Origin: Aureobasidium sp. EXF-3400
Lineage: Eukaryota; Ascomycota; Dothideomycetes; Dothideales; Saccotheciaceae
Assembly (NCBI GenBank): GCA_024195585.1
Contig: SWBL01000077.1
Location: 1 to 64,000 of the forward strand
Length of the DNA stretch: 64,000 bases
Direction: 5' to 3'
The notes under the pieces were generated by a model. It did not search any database. It worked only from the letters and a program-made list of their open reading frames with translations, and was not told the DNA's origin. A program made the position numbers and the translations under genes. Below are positions 51,980 to 63,081 of this stretch, piece after piece (the stretch's first letter is position 1; the number at the start of each line of letters is the position of its first letter).

Positions 51980-52267
51980 CTAAGCATCGTACCATACTGC
52001 AAGCGCAGGTAGAACGAAGAGGGAGATCATGAAATAAGTAGTTGCAAAAGCGACAGTAGGTAAGGCAAACGGCGACAAAATATGCGGGACTGGGGCATCG
52101 CCATGCGCCAGGAGCAAAGTGGAGGCCCAGCAGATAATGGCCAGCGGGATGTTGATATATATGATCGCACGGGCGACAATACCACGAGGAAATGGGTCTG
52201 ATGCTATCCTGACTTTCTTGTTGGACAGAGGTCCCTGTCCATGATCGATCTTCGGTGTTGCAGACAT
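51980..52267 (-). CDS. Small two-helix membrane protein
   Basis: A 95-codon frame from ATG 52267. A hydrophilic 30-residue N-terminus precedes two hydrophobic segments (about residues 32-53, AIIYINIPLAIICWASTLLLA, and 66-90, FATTYFMISLFVLPAL). No signal-peptide cleavage site is evident. The family is not recognised. It is called because of the clean ATG, balanced composition and two well-formed helices, but a chance frame cannot be excluded. Confidence 0.5.
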   Translation of the reverse strand: MSATPKIDHGQGPLSNKKVRIASDPFPRGIVARAIIYINIPLAIICWASTLLLAHGDAPVPHILSPFALPTVAFATTYFMISLFVLPALAVWYDA

Positions 52268-53404
52268 GTCTTGAAGACGTCTTGATGTGCGTGGTTTCTC
52301 CTTTTCTTGACCTTTTAGTTGTCAGTCAAAGATCATTCCGCGCTCGAAAGATAAAGGAAAAGGTCGATGCGCCGTACTGATTTCAGAATTTGTCCTTTGT
52401 TGCCAAAAGAATTGCACATTCGCACATATAGAGAGTCGTCGCAATAAGGTCGGAGACATAGCAGTTTCAGAACGAACCGCTACATGTAGAGCAGACAACA
52501 GAGATCTTACGGAGGCCGATCTCGAGCAGGCCTCGGCTCGGAGAAAGCGCCTCGGATATTGATCCACAATCGTGTAGAGCGCTTATTCCTGTCGACCCCG
52601 TGCGTTCCTATTTTCTCTTCCTACTTTCTTAACTCTATAACCGATGACCTATAATGATCTAACAAAATTGGAATGTAACGTCGAGATCCATGATAAAAAA
52701 AATCCTTCGATGATCATATCAATTTGCTTGTTTGTCCTGCTGATCATCGAAGTTGGTTTTCGTAGCGTGCTAACCTCACGTAGACCTTAACGACACTGAA
52801 GTTCTGGCAATGTACGGGATGATTCGCCCCAATATCCTAACAGCTCTGAGGAATCTTAATCACAGCGTGATAGGAGCTTGCTGTGGCGTTTCCCTTAGAT
52901 GAGTGCATCCAACGCAATATGCTCGTCTTAGTATGCTTCTGGCGACATACTTTTCAAGAATCACACGAGAGTATAGGTTTGCATAGCGTAGGATTCGATC
53001 TGTTTCCCCGAGGAGTATGTGAGTCGATCGTCTTCTACAGCACAGTTAGGACCTTCTATCCGCTACGAGATTCCAATTGCGGCGACTGGTGAAGCAACCA
53101 TGGAGACACACAATCCTTCCAGCATTGAACGATATCTGACGATCGTCTTTGCAGCTATGTCTGTTACCGGAAGGAGAGACAGCATCTTGTAGGTCCCAGC
53201 CTCCGAGGAACTCCACGGCTAGTCGAATGCACAGCAAAGAGCTACGTTGGCCAAGGCCACTCTGTAATGCCAGCCGCCGGCTTGGGTTACATCTCTGGTC
53301 CGAAGATCTCCTAGGACTGGTTATAAAAGGAGGCAGGAAGTCGATGTTCACACGGCAACAATACCTCATCAGTTCTTTGTATCAAGCCTTCTATTCATAC
53401 AGTC
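52268..53404. other. 1.1 kb intergenic region with promoter of the secreted gene
   Basis: No supported frame. The last 100 bases hold a TATA box and a CT-rich leader for the gene at 53405. AT-rich sequence near 52.6-52.75 kb shows no recognisable element. Confidence 0.45.
53322..53328 (+). promoter_or_regulatory. TATA box of the secreted preproprotein gene
   Basis: TATAAAA sits 77 bases upstream of the ATG at 53405, followed by a pyrimidine- and CA-rich leader. This is among the best core promoter matches in the window and suggests regulated, strong expression. Confidence 0.55.
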
Positions 53405-54698
53405 ATGTCTACCTCTCTTCGCAGCCTACTCTTGGCCTCGATCGTCACGAGATCCTTGGCCATTAACACCTGGCAGCTTGCATTTTGGCAAGGTCAGCAG
53501 TGTACAGGAATCTCAACCCAGGTCGATTCAGGACCCGCCACGCCGCAGTTGTCCCAAGTTTGTAATCCCATCCCGGACATGGGTGTCACTTCGGCCTTCG
53601 ACTATGAGGTAGCCAACGGAGACTACACCTATATCCTTGGGCTGCACAGTACGAATGACTGCTCGGACGCTGGTGGGATGTTTACCGGTAAGCAAGCCCC
53701 TGATCAACTTGATTGATAGTGCTCGTCTGACAGAGCGTCTTACATAGGCTCTGCTACTACTCCTATCTGTGAGAGTGCTACTGGTTATACTCATTATAGT
53801 ATCCGCACCATTGCTGCCATCACCAAGGTCAAGCGTACGCCAGGATCGGATGTCGAAAATCCCGGCATTGAGAAACGTCAAGTCATCACTAGAGCAGAGT
53901 TCGCGCTCGCTGGATCCGTCCCGGCCGCCACATGGATCGATAAGTCTGTGACACGCTGTTCAAGCGTTAATGCCAATGATCAAAACATACAAAAGGAGAG
54001 CTGCGGACTAGCCATTACCTTCTCGGTCGTGTTCAGCCTCATTACTGCTTTCGGAATTGCCGGCGTTTACCAAGCTGCTCGCGCCATTGCGCAGACCAAG
54101 CGTGCTGATGTGCATTCGCTCGATGTCGGCAAGGAGTTCAAAGTCCTGGCATCCACTCACACGGCAAACGACTGGATTCCTGGTTGGGTCTCTGTCACCC
54201 AGAATCTAGGCACTGTTCTAGATGACGAGGGTGAGGAGTGGACTCATTACGCCATGAACCATACCCATCGCGACTCAGGAATGACCCATTCAGCCATACT
54301 CAAATACCACGCTGTAAGTCTTGCAGTCCGCCACAAACTAATCGTACTGACCAAAGTTTCTCGACAATCAGCCCACCGGAAAGCACGTATTGAACTCAGA
54401 CTACGATGATGTCAGCACCAGCGACGACGGACCACTTACCAAGCGCCGCACTGTCACTTATACTGCCTACTATGGCTGGAAGGATGGAGCAAGCGTGCAG
54501 AGCCTGCCTCAGGATGAAGATACCATCGCTGATCTTGCCGAACAGCTTTACAACTATGGCAAGAAACAGAATCGTGATCAGTTCTGCGCAGACCTCCAGG
54601 GTAGTGCTTCCGGCAGTGGCACTTTCTCGCGAACTCTAACGCATGGAAACTATGCCCTTATTGACGGTATCTTCTCAGACATGAGCGGGAAGTGTTAA
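53405..54698 (+). CDS. Secreted preproprotein with killer-preprotoxin-like layout
   Basis: Three exons, 53405-53687, 53748-54313 and 54357-54698 (introns 60 and 43 bp), encode 396 residues. A signal peptide spans about residues 1-19. The following segment holds four Cys. Kex2-type dibasic sites occur at 123-124, 137-138, 212-213 and 312-314. A hydrophobic helix (about 182-200) lies between the second and third site. The C-terminal piece after the last site carries two Cys and ends in a Cys. This order, leader, processed chain, membrane-active segment, second processed chain, is that of yeast viral killer preprotoxins and related chromosomal genes. I do not recognise a named family, so toxicity is only a hypothesis; a processed cell-surface or effector protein is an alternative. 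Confidence 0.75.
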
Positions 54699-55012
54699 GA
54701 GCACGAGAGAAGCTTCATGCGGTTATTGTTGCCTGTACAATACGGCAAAGCAAGTTCAATCTGTATAGACAGATTGTCCCTTTTGTGAGTTGAGAAGACT
54801 ACTATGTCACTCACTATCATATACGCATATCCTTACTTATATCCACTCTCCGATATCGTAAAAGTACGCATGAACATGCCTTCATCTGCTCGCGAGCCAG
54901 TAATTTGCTGCATTTTCGGTCATGTGACATCGTTCGTGACAAGTCTCCGCCACGACAGTCTATAGAGTGCATTGCCCATGACACAACACCCTGCGGGGTC
55001 AGACAGTCTCTC

Positions 55013-55909
55013 TCAAACCAGCAAAGCCGACGGGCTCTTCGTCAGCGCATAAAACTCGATGTAATAGACATACGCCATGCCCACTAGACTTGCACCAACA
55101 AGTCCGAACCGCACTGTCGACCATCGTTCTGTTCGTGCCGAAACAAGAAAAACCATGGCTACATCAAACTGAACCACTGCTAGCAGCTTAAGCTCTCGGC
55201 TATCCCGCCAATTTCGATCTTTCATCTTGAGGCCCACCGAAATGTGCGAGTACTCAAACAACCAGAGAACTGCAAGGCAGCCAAACTGTAGGAAGGTTCT
55301 GATAGCTGCTTCGAACTCGATATTCCTTTGGGGATTGATCTGAGGAGGCGTAGGCGAGATGAAGAGCGCGAAGCCAGCGATGATCAGAATGCCGAACCAA
55401 GACCAGAGTGCAGCTTCCAGTTGGTCGCCAAACACAGCAAAGCACACCAAGCTGTGCGAGAGGGCGAAAAACAGAGGACTGGTAATCTTCCTGCGGACGC
55501 GATCATTCTCAGCAACCGTCAGTCGCTGTGAGCGCAGCGGGTAAATCTTCGCGAACAGCCAGCAGAGTAAATACGAAGTAACAAAAGCCTTTGTCCAGTA
55601 TGCGTCCTTGAGTTTAGATATCTTGTAGGCATGCCAGATACTGGGAGTGTTCATAGCGAGCCGTAAAGGTAGATAGTCTTGTGGTATGCAGAAAACGATC
55701 CCACTGTCCAAGTCATCACCATTATACAGTAACAAGTGTCCGGTATCGACGATCCTAGCTATTAAGTCGTATAGACACTCGAAAGGCGATATTCGGTGGA
55801 GAGCCAATTCGCCATAAGAGCCAGGGTCGAGAATCGCGTTTAGTGCTTGGACCAGTAGCCTGAGAAATGTCGAAGCACCTTCAAGCGCAATCTCGTCTAA
55901 GTCCGTCAT
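55013..55909 (-). CDS. Multi-span membrane protein of unknown function
   Basis: An intronless minus-strand frame of 298 residues from ATG 55909. The open frame continues 19 codons upstream to a GTG, so an additional 5' exon is possible. About six hydrophobic segments occur in the C-terminal two thirds (for example FVTSYLLCWLFAKIY and WFGILIIAGFALFI), with a charged loop containing KMKDRNWRDSRELK. Such architecture is common among fungal integral membrane proteins next to biosynthetic or secreted-protein genes. No function can be assigned. Confidence 0.68.
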   Translation of the reverse strand: MTDLDEIALEGASTFLRLLVQALNAILDPGSYGELALHRISPFECLYDLIARIVDTGHLLLYNGDDLDSGIVFCIPQDYLPLRLAMNTPSIWHAYKISKLKDAYWTKAFVTSYLLCWLFAKIYPLRSQRLTVAENDRVRRKITSPLFFALSHSLVCFAVFGDQLEAALWSWFGILIIAGFALFISPTPPQINPQRNIEFEAAIRTFLQFGCLAVLWLFEYSHISVGLKMKDRNWRDSRELKLLAVVQFDVAMVFLVSARTERWSTVRFGLVGASLVGMAYVYYIEFYALTKSPSALLV

Positions 55910-56451
55910 ACCAATTGGATCAAGAAACGTCTTGCTGTGATAGTAATATTGTGGAGGCTGAGGCACTGTTGACAGATTTCACTTCTGACATGACTCGGGA
56001 TCGCGGAGTGACGGTCCGCTAACCGAGGGATGTCGACATACCCATATTTCTATTGAACGACGTGGTTCTACCACAATAGTTTGACAACAAGTTTGGTATT
56101 CATCCTCTTCTACTCGGTAAGAGTTGCAGCGCCGTTTTGTCTGTCGCAAATCTGACATTCAACGACGACGCGGGAATCAGCAGCCGACTTACGCACTTCG
56201 AAGCGTCACTAAGCCAGGAAGTATAGTTGTTCCTATATCTAAGAATATGCTATAGGTAATTATCTACGCTAGAAACTTACTACATCGTCGGCCCATTAGT
56301 TGTTCCGACTGTCATTGGCACCGTTTTGGCTGTAAGGCTAGATGACTATACGACTATCCGTCAAGCTTCATGATGAGTCAACATCGCGACAAACAAAAGC
56401 ATCCCGGAACGTCGAATAATTCTCGGTAAAGTCACGATCCAGATACAAATC
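55910..56451. other. Divergent intergenic region
   Basis: About 0.54 kb between the membrane protein and the reductase. Minus-strand frames here are shadows. Presumed promoters only. Confidence 0.4.
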
Positions 56452-57596
56452 ATGGCTCCAACAACGATGCGAGCATTTGCGACGAACGAGCGAGGAATCG
56501 CCGGATTCGTGTGGAAAGCTGGAACGAGATTCAGCGTCGCCCACGATGTTTCAATCAGACAATTTCCCACGCCAACACCAAGCGCGAACGAAGTCCTCGT
56601 CAGGGTCAAAGCGGTAGCACAGAATGTACGTTCAATCCAACTCCTGCCAGTATGCAGAAATTGACCAGATCGCAGCCCACAGACTACAAGCATATTGATC
56701 TTCTTGGTCGTCCGAACAGCATTCTCGGTTGCGACTATGCAGGAACTGTCGAGGCTGTTGGTGCTTCGGCGAAGGGAAACTGGAAAGTCGGCGACCGAAT
56801 CGCAGGTGTGACCCACGGCGGTATCTACAGCAACCGTGGCTCCTACGCCGAATATCTGACCATCGGCGGTGACTTGGCGTGGAAGATCCCAGACTCGATC
56901 TCCTGCACCACAGCCGCTGTGTACGGCGTGTCTGCCGTATCAGCCATGCAAGCCTTGAATATTGTCCTCGGACTTCCTTGGGCTGGCGAGCAGCCTGTCG
57001 CTGCAGGCAAGGAGATCTTTATCTACGGCGGCAGTACTTCTGCAAGTCTGTTCGCCATCCAGATCGCTAAGATGGCCGGTCTGCGTGTCATTACCACCTG
57101 CTCTCCCCACTCAAACGATCTTGTCAAATCCTATGGCGCCGACAAAATCTATAACTACAGGGATAAGTCAAGCGTGCAGAAGATCAAGACAGCTCATCCT
57201 GATCTCGCTCTCGCATTGGATGGCTTCGCTGGTGAAGGAAGCACTGAGTTTTGTTGCAGTGTCGTCGCCAACAAGAAAGGCAAAGTCGTCTCTCTAGATC
57301 CAATGGCGAAGAGCAGTGTTAAGGGCGTCGAACTGGAAACGATGATCATGTACACAGTCTTTGGTCGTGCTTTCCAGCTTGTGCCTCCCATCGGTCCCAA
57401 GTTTCCTGTCAAGCCTGAAGACCGAGCAGGTCTGGCTAAGTTTTACAGCATGTTACCGAAGCTTGTGGAAGAGCAGAAGTTGAAGGCTCCGCCGATCAAG
57501 CTTAGGGGTACAGGCTTTGACAAGATTGAAGAAGGGCTGGAGCTTTTGAAGAGCGGGAAGGTGTCAGGACAGAAGCTCGTATTGGAATTGTACTAA
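56452..57596 (+). CDS. Medium-chain (zinc-independent) oxidoreductase, quinone/enoyl reductase-like
   Basis: Two exons, 56452-56625 and 56676-57596 (50 bp intron), encode 364 residues. The GroES-like N-terminal domain has NEVLVRVKAVAQN joined to PTDYKHIDLLG across the intron. GCDYAGTVEAVG, GDRIAGVTHGG and SYAEY follow. The Rossmann part shows FIYGGSTSASLFAIQIAK in place of the common G-G-[ST]-x-x-[VT]-G motif, then SYGADKIYNYRD. Structural zinc Cys residues are lacking. Close fungal relatives include ToxD-like proteins and trans-acting enoyl reductases of polyketide clusters; others are stand-alone quinone reductases. It lies 5.5 kb from the PKS end, so partnership is possible but separated by the mucin gene. 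Confidence 0.88.
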
Positions 57597-57828
57597 CAAG
57601 GGGAGCGCAGTGATGAAACAATTTGTATTCCATATCGCAAAACTAAACTCCTATAGCATCGTAACAAGAAACGAGTTCAAGTATTACAGCGAACAAGATC
57701 AAGTCCCAAACCAAATGACAGTACCAAATACAGAAATAGACAGATAAACAGAACATCCTCAGACCCAGCTCAGAGACTTGAATTTTGACCTTTGCACCCT
57801 CCTTTTCTCGTAATTTAGCGTGACATCA

Positions 57829-60800
57829 TCATTGTCCGTAAGCTGGAGATAGCTTGAACGTCACTGAGGCGGCACCCAGTGGTCGGCCATCGAGCCCACT
57901 CGCGGAGTAGAGATAGATATCAGCCGCTGATTGACCTTCTCTTGGTACATCAACGAAAACCGAGTAAGTGACAGCAGGGCGATATCTGGTAGCCTTAGAC
58001 ATAGCAGCGCAAGAAAGAATACTTGCAGGCGAGACAGTACACTTCAGAGGACTCCAAGTTTGGGGGTAGGTTGCGAGATATTCTGAACTCAGAGTAGCCA
58101 ATTGCACCGAGTTGGAACGGAAGCTGGGTACAGCGTAACTCAGAACGTTCTGGCTGTTTCCAAGGTAGAGGTATCCTGATGTTGCGTTGAACATGTATGG
58201 GAGAATTTCTTGCTGTTTGCGGCCAGTGTACACGGTTGCATAGTCATCTTGTCCATCTTGCTTGGATTCAAGTGGCTTACCATTCAGAGGTCCGCCGTAG
58301 ATGAAGACGCTTTGCCCGAAGCGAATGGGATCTTGTGTTGATGTGGGTGCACTGCTGGACTGGCTTGAAGTCACACTGGAGCTGGAGGACGTGAGACTCG
58401 AAGAACTTGTCGTGCTGGCACTGGTAGATGCACTGCTCGAACCAGAGACCGAGGTCGAGCTGGAGGTAGTTGTGTTCGTCACGCTTCCCGAGACAGAAGA
58501 CGATGTCAAGGTCTGAGAAGACGATGCCGTAGATGTAAGACCGGTGGAGGAAGCAGATTGCGTAGTAGTGCTGTTGCTGGTTGCGACCACACTACTGCTT
58601 ACTGATGTAGTACCGTTGACGCTTCCAGATGTGGTAGGAATCACCAAACTGCTAGACGAAGTAGAAGTTGTAGAATTAGTAGTTGTACCATTGGCCGTGG
58701 AGACCGAGGAAGATGACGTGAGAACAGAAGTGGATGAACCAGCGGTTGTGATTGGTGCAGTAGGGTTGGACGAGAGAGAGCTACTGCTTCCGTTGCCATA
58801 TGGTGCTCCGCTCGAGATTGTGCTTGAGACAATTCCGCTTGAAGGTCCGGTGCTCTGCGAAGTTGAGATCACAGGTGTACTACTGTTGGTAGAAATACCG
58901 CTTGAAGATGAGGTGTCGGTAGTCAGAGGTGCCGTTGGACCAAGAGTGACTGAGCCACTAGTACTGTTACCATATGGTGCTCCGCTAGTAGACACGCTCG
59001 AAGAGAAACCGGTCGACGGGGCAGAGGAAGTAACATTAGTGACGCTTGTGGGAACACTAACAGTGCTATTGGCGGACCCAGATGAACTTGAGGAGGATGG
59101 AGAGGTGCCAGTAGTCAAAGGTGCCGTCGGACCATTGGTAAACGAGCCGCTAGTGCTGTTACCGTATGGTGCTCCACTGGTAGAGATACTTGAGGAGAGA
59201 CCAGACGATGCGACAGAGGAAGTAGTGTTGGCGGTACTCGTAGGAACACTAACAGTGCTGTTGCCAGGATCAACGACACTTGAGGAAGACGGAGAAGTAC
59301 CAGTAGTCAGAGGGGCGGTAGGACCAGAAGTCAGCGAGCTGCTTGTGCCATTACCATATGGTGCTCCACTGGTGCCACTGCTCGAAGGAGATTCACTCGA
59401 AACCGCTGTTGTAGTGTTGTTCGCGGTGCTCGAGATGACAGACGACGAAATGCCAGTTGGACCCAGGGAAACAGAGCTGCTTGTGCCGTTACCGTATGGT
59501 GCCCCGCTAGTGGGGCTGCTCGAGGGAATACCAGTCGAAGCTGCGTTTGATGTGGAATTGGCAGTGCCGGTGAAACCAGATGAAGTGCTGTTAGCACTGG
59601 CGGTCGAGAAAGGAATTCCAGTCGAGATAGGCATGGTTGGTCCGACCAATATCGCACTGCTAGTTCCATTGCCATAAGGTGCTCCACTAGTGGAGGCGCT
59701 TGAAGAGAAACCAGTCGAAGCTGCACTTGAAGTAGAGTTGGAAGTGCCCGTGACACCGGAGAGAGTGCTGTTGACAGATGCACTGACACTCGAGGAAGAG
59801 GTCTCAGTGATCACAGGTGGGGTTGGTCCAAAACTAGACGAGCTGCTGGTCATATTGGGGAAACCTGGAGCAAGAGACCCACTGAAAGATCCCGTGGGCG
59901 TGGAGGTCGTCGAATTCGAAGTGACGCTAGTGGTAGCATTACCCGAGACAAAGGTTGAAGAAATGTTCGAAGACGATGGAGTTATAGTAGGTAGTGTAAT
60001 AATGCTACTAGTTCCGTTGCCAGTGAAGATACTGCTTGTGTTGTTGGATGAGACGATACTCGAAGTTCCAGTCGCGTTGCTACTAATCGTCGGGATCAAT
60101 GACGAAGTAGGCGTCAGGGCTGTACCATTAGCAATCGCCGTCGCGCTGATTGAAGACGAGTTGAAGCCGCTGGAGGTACCAGTGCTAATCAAAGTACTGC
60201 TGTTTGAAGAAGTGGTCGACAAGCTGGAGGTGGCCGTTGTGATAGTATGATCCGTGGCTATAGACACCTTGGTCGATCCGGACGAGGACGACGATGATCC
60301 TGTCAATGACGAGCTTTTGGTCGAGGAACTTGAACCTGATGAAGTCTTGGTCGAGGAACTTGAACCTGAGGAAGTTTTTGTCGAAGAAGACGAACGGGAA
60401 GAAGTTTTGGTCGACGAAGTTGAACCTGATGACGTTTTAGTTGACGAGGTCTTGGTCGACGAGGTCTTGGTCGAAGAAGTCTTGGTCGAGGATGTTTTGG
60501 CTGAAGAGGTCTTGGTTGAAGAAGTAGAAAGCGATGAAGTTTTTGTACTGGATTGTGTCTTGCTGGTGGAGGATGAACTTGTCGCAACAGAGTTGCCCTC
60601 GACACAATTACAGAGGCTCAAAAGCTGTGGCGCGGTATACTTCTGGAACGGAGACGAAGGTCTAGGTCTGATGTTGGTGTTAGTATAGGTTATACGACTT
60701 CTGGGTAGGTACTCACTTCATGTTGTAGAAGTAACAGAAGTTGTACGGCTCGGCAAACTCGCTTGCAAGCTCCTCTCTGCATTGTTCAGCAGTGGATCCG

Positions 60801-61153
60801 CTTTCATCCAAGCCCGGGCCGCCCGTGGTAGCAGGAACATTTCCAAGTTTGGTGCCGATACAGTTACAGACAGCGGTGACACGCTTAGCCGACAGCTCGA
60901 TGAATGGAGTACTGCTGCGGGATCTATAGGTGAATCAGACACGAAAGTTCTGAACATATCCGGAAATGATGTCTTACGCAGAGAGCCACCACTGGCAGAA
61001 AAATTCCTTATGTTTGACGGTCTTATTGAAGATCGCTATGTCGCTTGTAGAACATCCGCCTTGTGCTCTGCGAACGATAGAGGGAGATGCTGAAGCTTCA
61101 AAGATGAACGCAATGAGGAAGAGAACGATTGTGGAAACCTTGAGTGATCTCAT
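57829..61153 (-). CDS. Secreted Ser/Thr-rich mucin-like protein
   Basis: Three exons in gene order, 60978-61153, 60717-60923 and 57829-60667 (introns 54 and 49 bp), encode 1073 residues. A signal peptide (VSTIVLFLIAFIFEA) is followed by a Cys-bearing N-terminal domain: EFFCQWW, VTAVCNCIG, EPYNFCYFYN and LLSLCNCVEG. About 700 residues of Ser/Thr/Gly/Asn follow, first as KTSS repeats, then as six SGAPYGN-centred repeats with many N-x-[ST] sites. A globular C-terminal domain of about 150 residues (QSVFIYGGPLNG to SPAYGQ) contains two Cys. It is likely heavily O-glycosylated and exposed at the wall or secreted; no GPI signal is seen. Long antisense frames opposite the repeats are shadows of the skewed codons. 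Confidence 0.85.
58740..59830 (-). repeat. Minisatellite in the mucin gene (GAPYGN repeats)
   Basis: Six degenerate in-frame copies of a unit of about 47-63 codons, each centred on SGAPYGN, have their cores near 58800, 58975, 59165, 59355, 59495 and 59675. Unit length varies by multiples of three (spacings about 140-190 bp), so copy changes keep the frame. A second low-complexity block of KTSS codons occupies about 60290-60560. Confidence 0.8.
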
Positions 61154-63081
61154 GGTTGCGAGGTAGTAACGACTGTGTGATGATACTGTGTTGGAGATGA
61201 TGCTGGGGTCAATATGTCGAGATGAGTGGCCGCTTTATATATCAAAGACCGGGTACTATGCCTCGCAGATGAGCCCCTTGATCGCTCTTCTGGCTGCGAT
61301 CACTCAGCTAGCAGCAGGACTGGGGAGTGGATCGCAAACGGTGCCTCAGCTATCGGGGAACGCGATGCGTTGAGGCGAGACGACTGTTCGACATTGCAAC
61401 CCACTCAGCTGAGAACCAACCTTCAGAGCGAGATGGAGAGAAAGAAAGCAGGAGAGTCTCCCGCCTCTCCATGGTCTTGCGCACATGAGTCCGAGTATGC
61501 GTGACCGGTAGCAGAAACTGCTATGCATTCCTAGCCATTCAACAGCAATGCTACAGTAGTTCTGTACTTGTACGATTCAAGCAGTTGTTCTGAGGGTCGC
61601 GAACGCAAGTTGCCGTGTTGGCAGGCATGAGACTCAAGATGATGCTGAAGAAGCAAAGTCTCTTGCAAAGTCTGTTTTCAAGTGAAGATCAATGGCTTCG
61701 GGTATGTGCAGTTTCCACGCATGGAATCTACATAAGACGGTCTAGGTTCCTGCGACTTGAAGATCTGTATGCAGCCACTCCGAGTCGTCCATGCGGTCAC
61801 AAACTCACATAGAGTGGATGTCGATGTTCTTCGTCCTTCGGAGATCGCTGGAGCTGGATGCTGCGTGGTGAACCTCGTTGAGCTGAGCATGCATGACATT
61901 GCCCAACCCAGTGGGTTTGGCGCACGCGATATGTGACATGCTACATGACCAGCTGTCGGTTCCCAGACTCGAGCCGATGTCTCCAACATGTGATTATGAT
62001 TACGAGGGCTCGATAAGGTGTTATAATCTGTGTACAAGGTCTTGAGAAAGATTTCGTCAAAAGCAGCGAGCTGTCCGCACCTTGACGATCGTATTCGAGA
62101 TGATGTTCATGAATCCCTCTGGTCAAGATAGTGAAGTATTTTTAGCTGCTAGGTGCTTGTCGAATCGCGACAAAGAACATGTGAACATCGTGAAGCTTTT
62201 CGACATGCAGATAAAGCTTGGTGAGGGCTTGCGTCGTGACGCGTTTCCTGCATGTTGCTTACTCGCTCCCACTCCCGCTCATGTATACCCCGGGTTCCTG
62301 CATCCGCTTGCAGACTGTTACATGCTTTAGCCACTCAACGAGATTCGCCGCGCCGACCCGAATGCAAAGAGGTAGCGTTTGATCTGGAAAAATTCCGCAC
62401 GCCGTTGGTTCGTAGAGACAAGATCTGTTGGCTATAGCCTTCAACCGTTTGACAAGGCGGGAGCGCATGTTCAGCCTCGCCCGTTCTCAACGTACCATAT
62501 ACGCATACTGCTCATGGTCTACATGCGCAAGCTCACTCGCAGGTTAATCTTGCGTTAGATACAAGCAGGGGGAATCATATCCTGCGGTCTGCTATATCCC
62601 GAACAGGTTTGTACCAGGTAGCCGGATCTTCACAGGGACATGAGAGCCAATGATTTTGTCGCCGAGCTTGTCCTACCAGTGTGGAACCCAACTGCCCAAG
62701 CTGCTTGCGCTGACCAGTGACTGTCTGGTGAGGAATTCGCGACGCCTTCTTCCCAACAGCTGCGTCACCAAGCGACTGGACACTTCGTCAGCAGTACATT
62801 ACCATCCTCCAGCAGATTGGTGTTAACAAGCCCAGAAATCTGGATGTGAGCCAGGACCCAGCGCGATTCGGGTACCTGCATTGAATTATGCACCCACGGG
62901 CTGAAAGGCTCATATCTATGACGAAGAAGATCTTGTGGGAGAAATGGCCGTCAAGCACATACATTGTGAATACAAGATGGAGATATGGTCTAAACACGAG
63001 GCGAAATCAATCCAACATCGCTGTACTAGAAACGGAAGCGAGAAACATCGAGAGTGGCAGCTAGTTGAACAATCCCTCTGA
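61154..63081. other. 1.9 kb without a supported gene
   Basis: It holds the promoter of the mucin gene on its left and the 3' flank of the polyketide synthase on its right. Frames of 60-119 codons are present on both strands but have no motif. No transposon relic was recognised. Confidence 0.45.
61235..61242 (-). promoter_or_regulatory. Candidate TATA box of the mucin gene
   Basis: On the minus strand TATATAAA lies about 85 bases upstream of the ATG at 61153. Position and sequence fit a core promoter. Confidence 0.45.

Noticed and set aside
58544..60688. Acidic plus-strand frames opposite the mucin gene
   Set aside because: Direct shadows of Ser/Thr repeats. The minus strand has a signal peptide, splice sites and conserved end domains.
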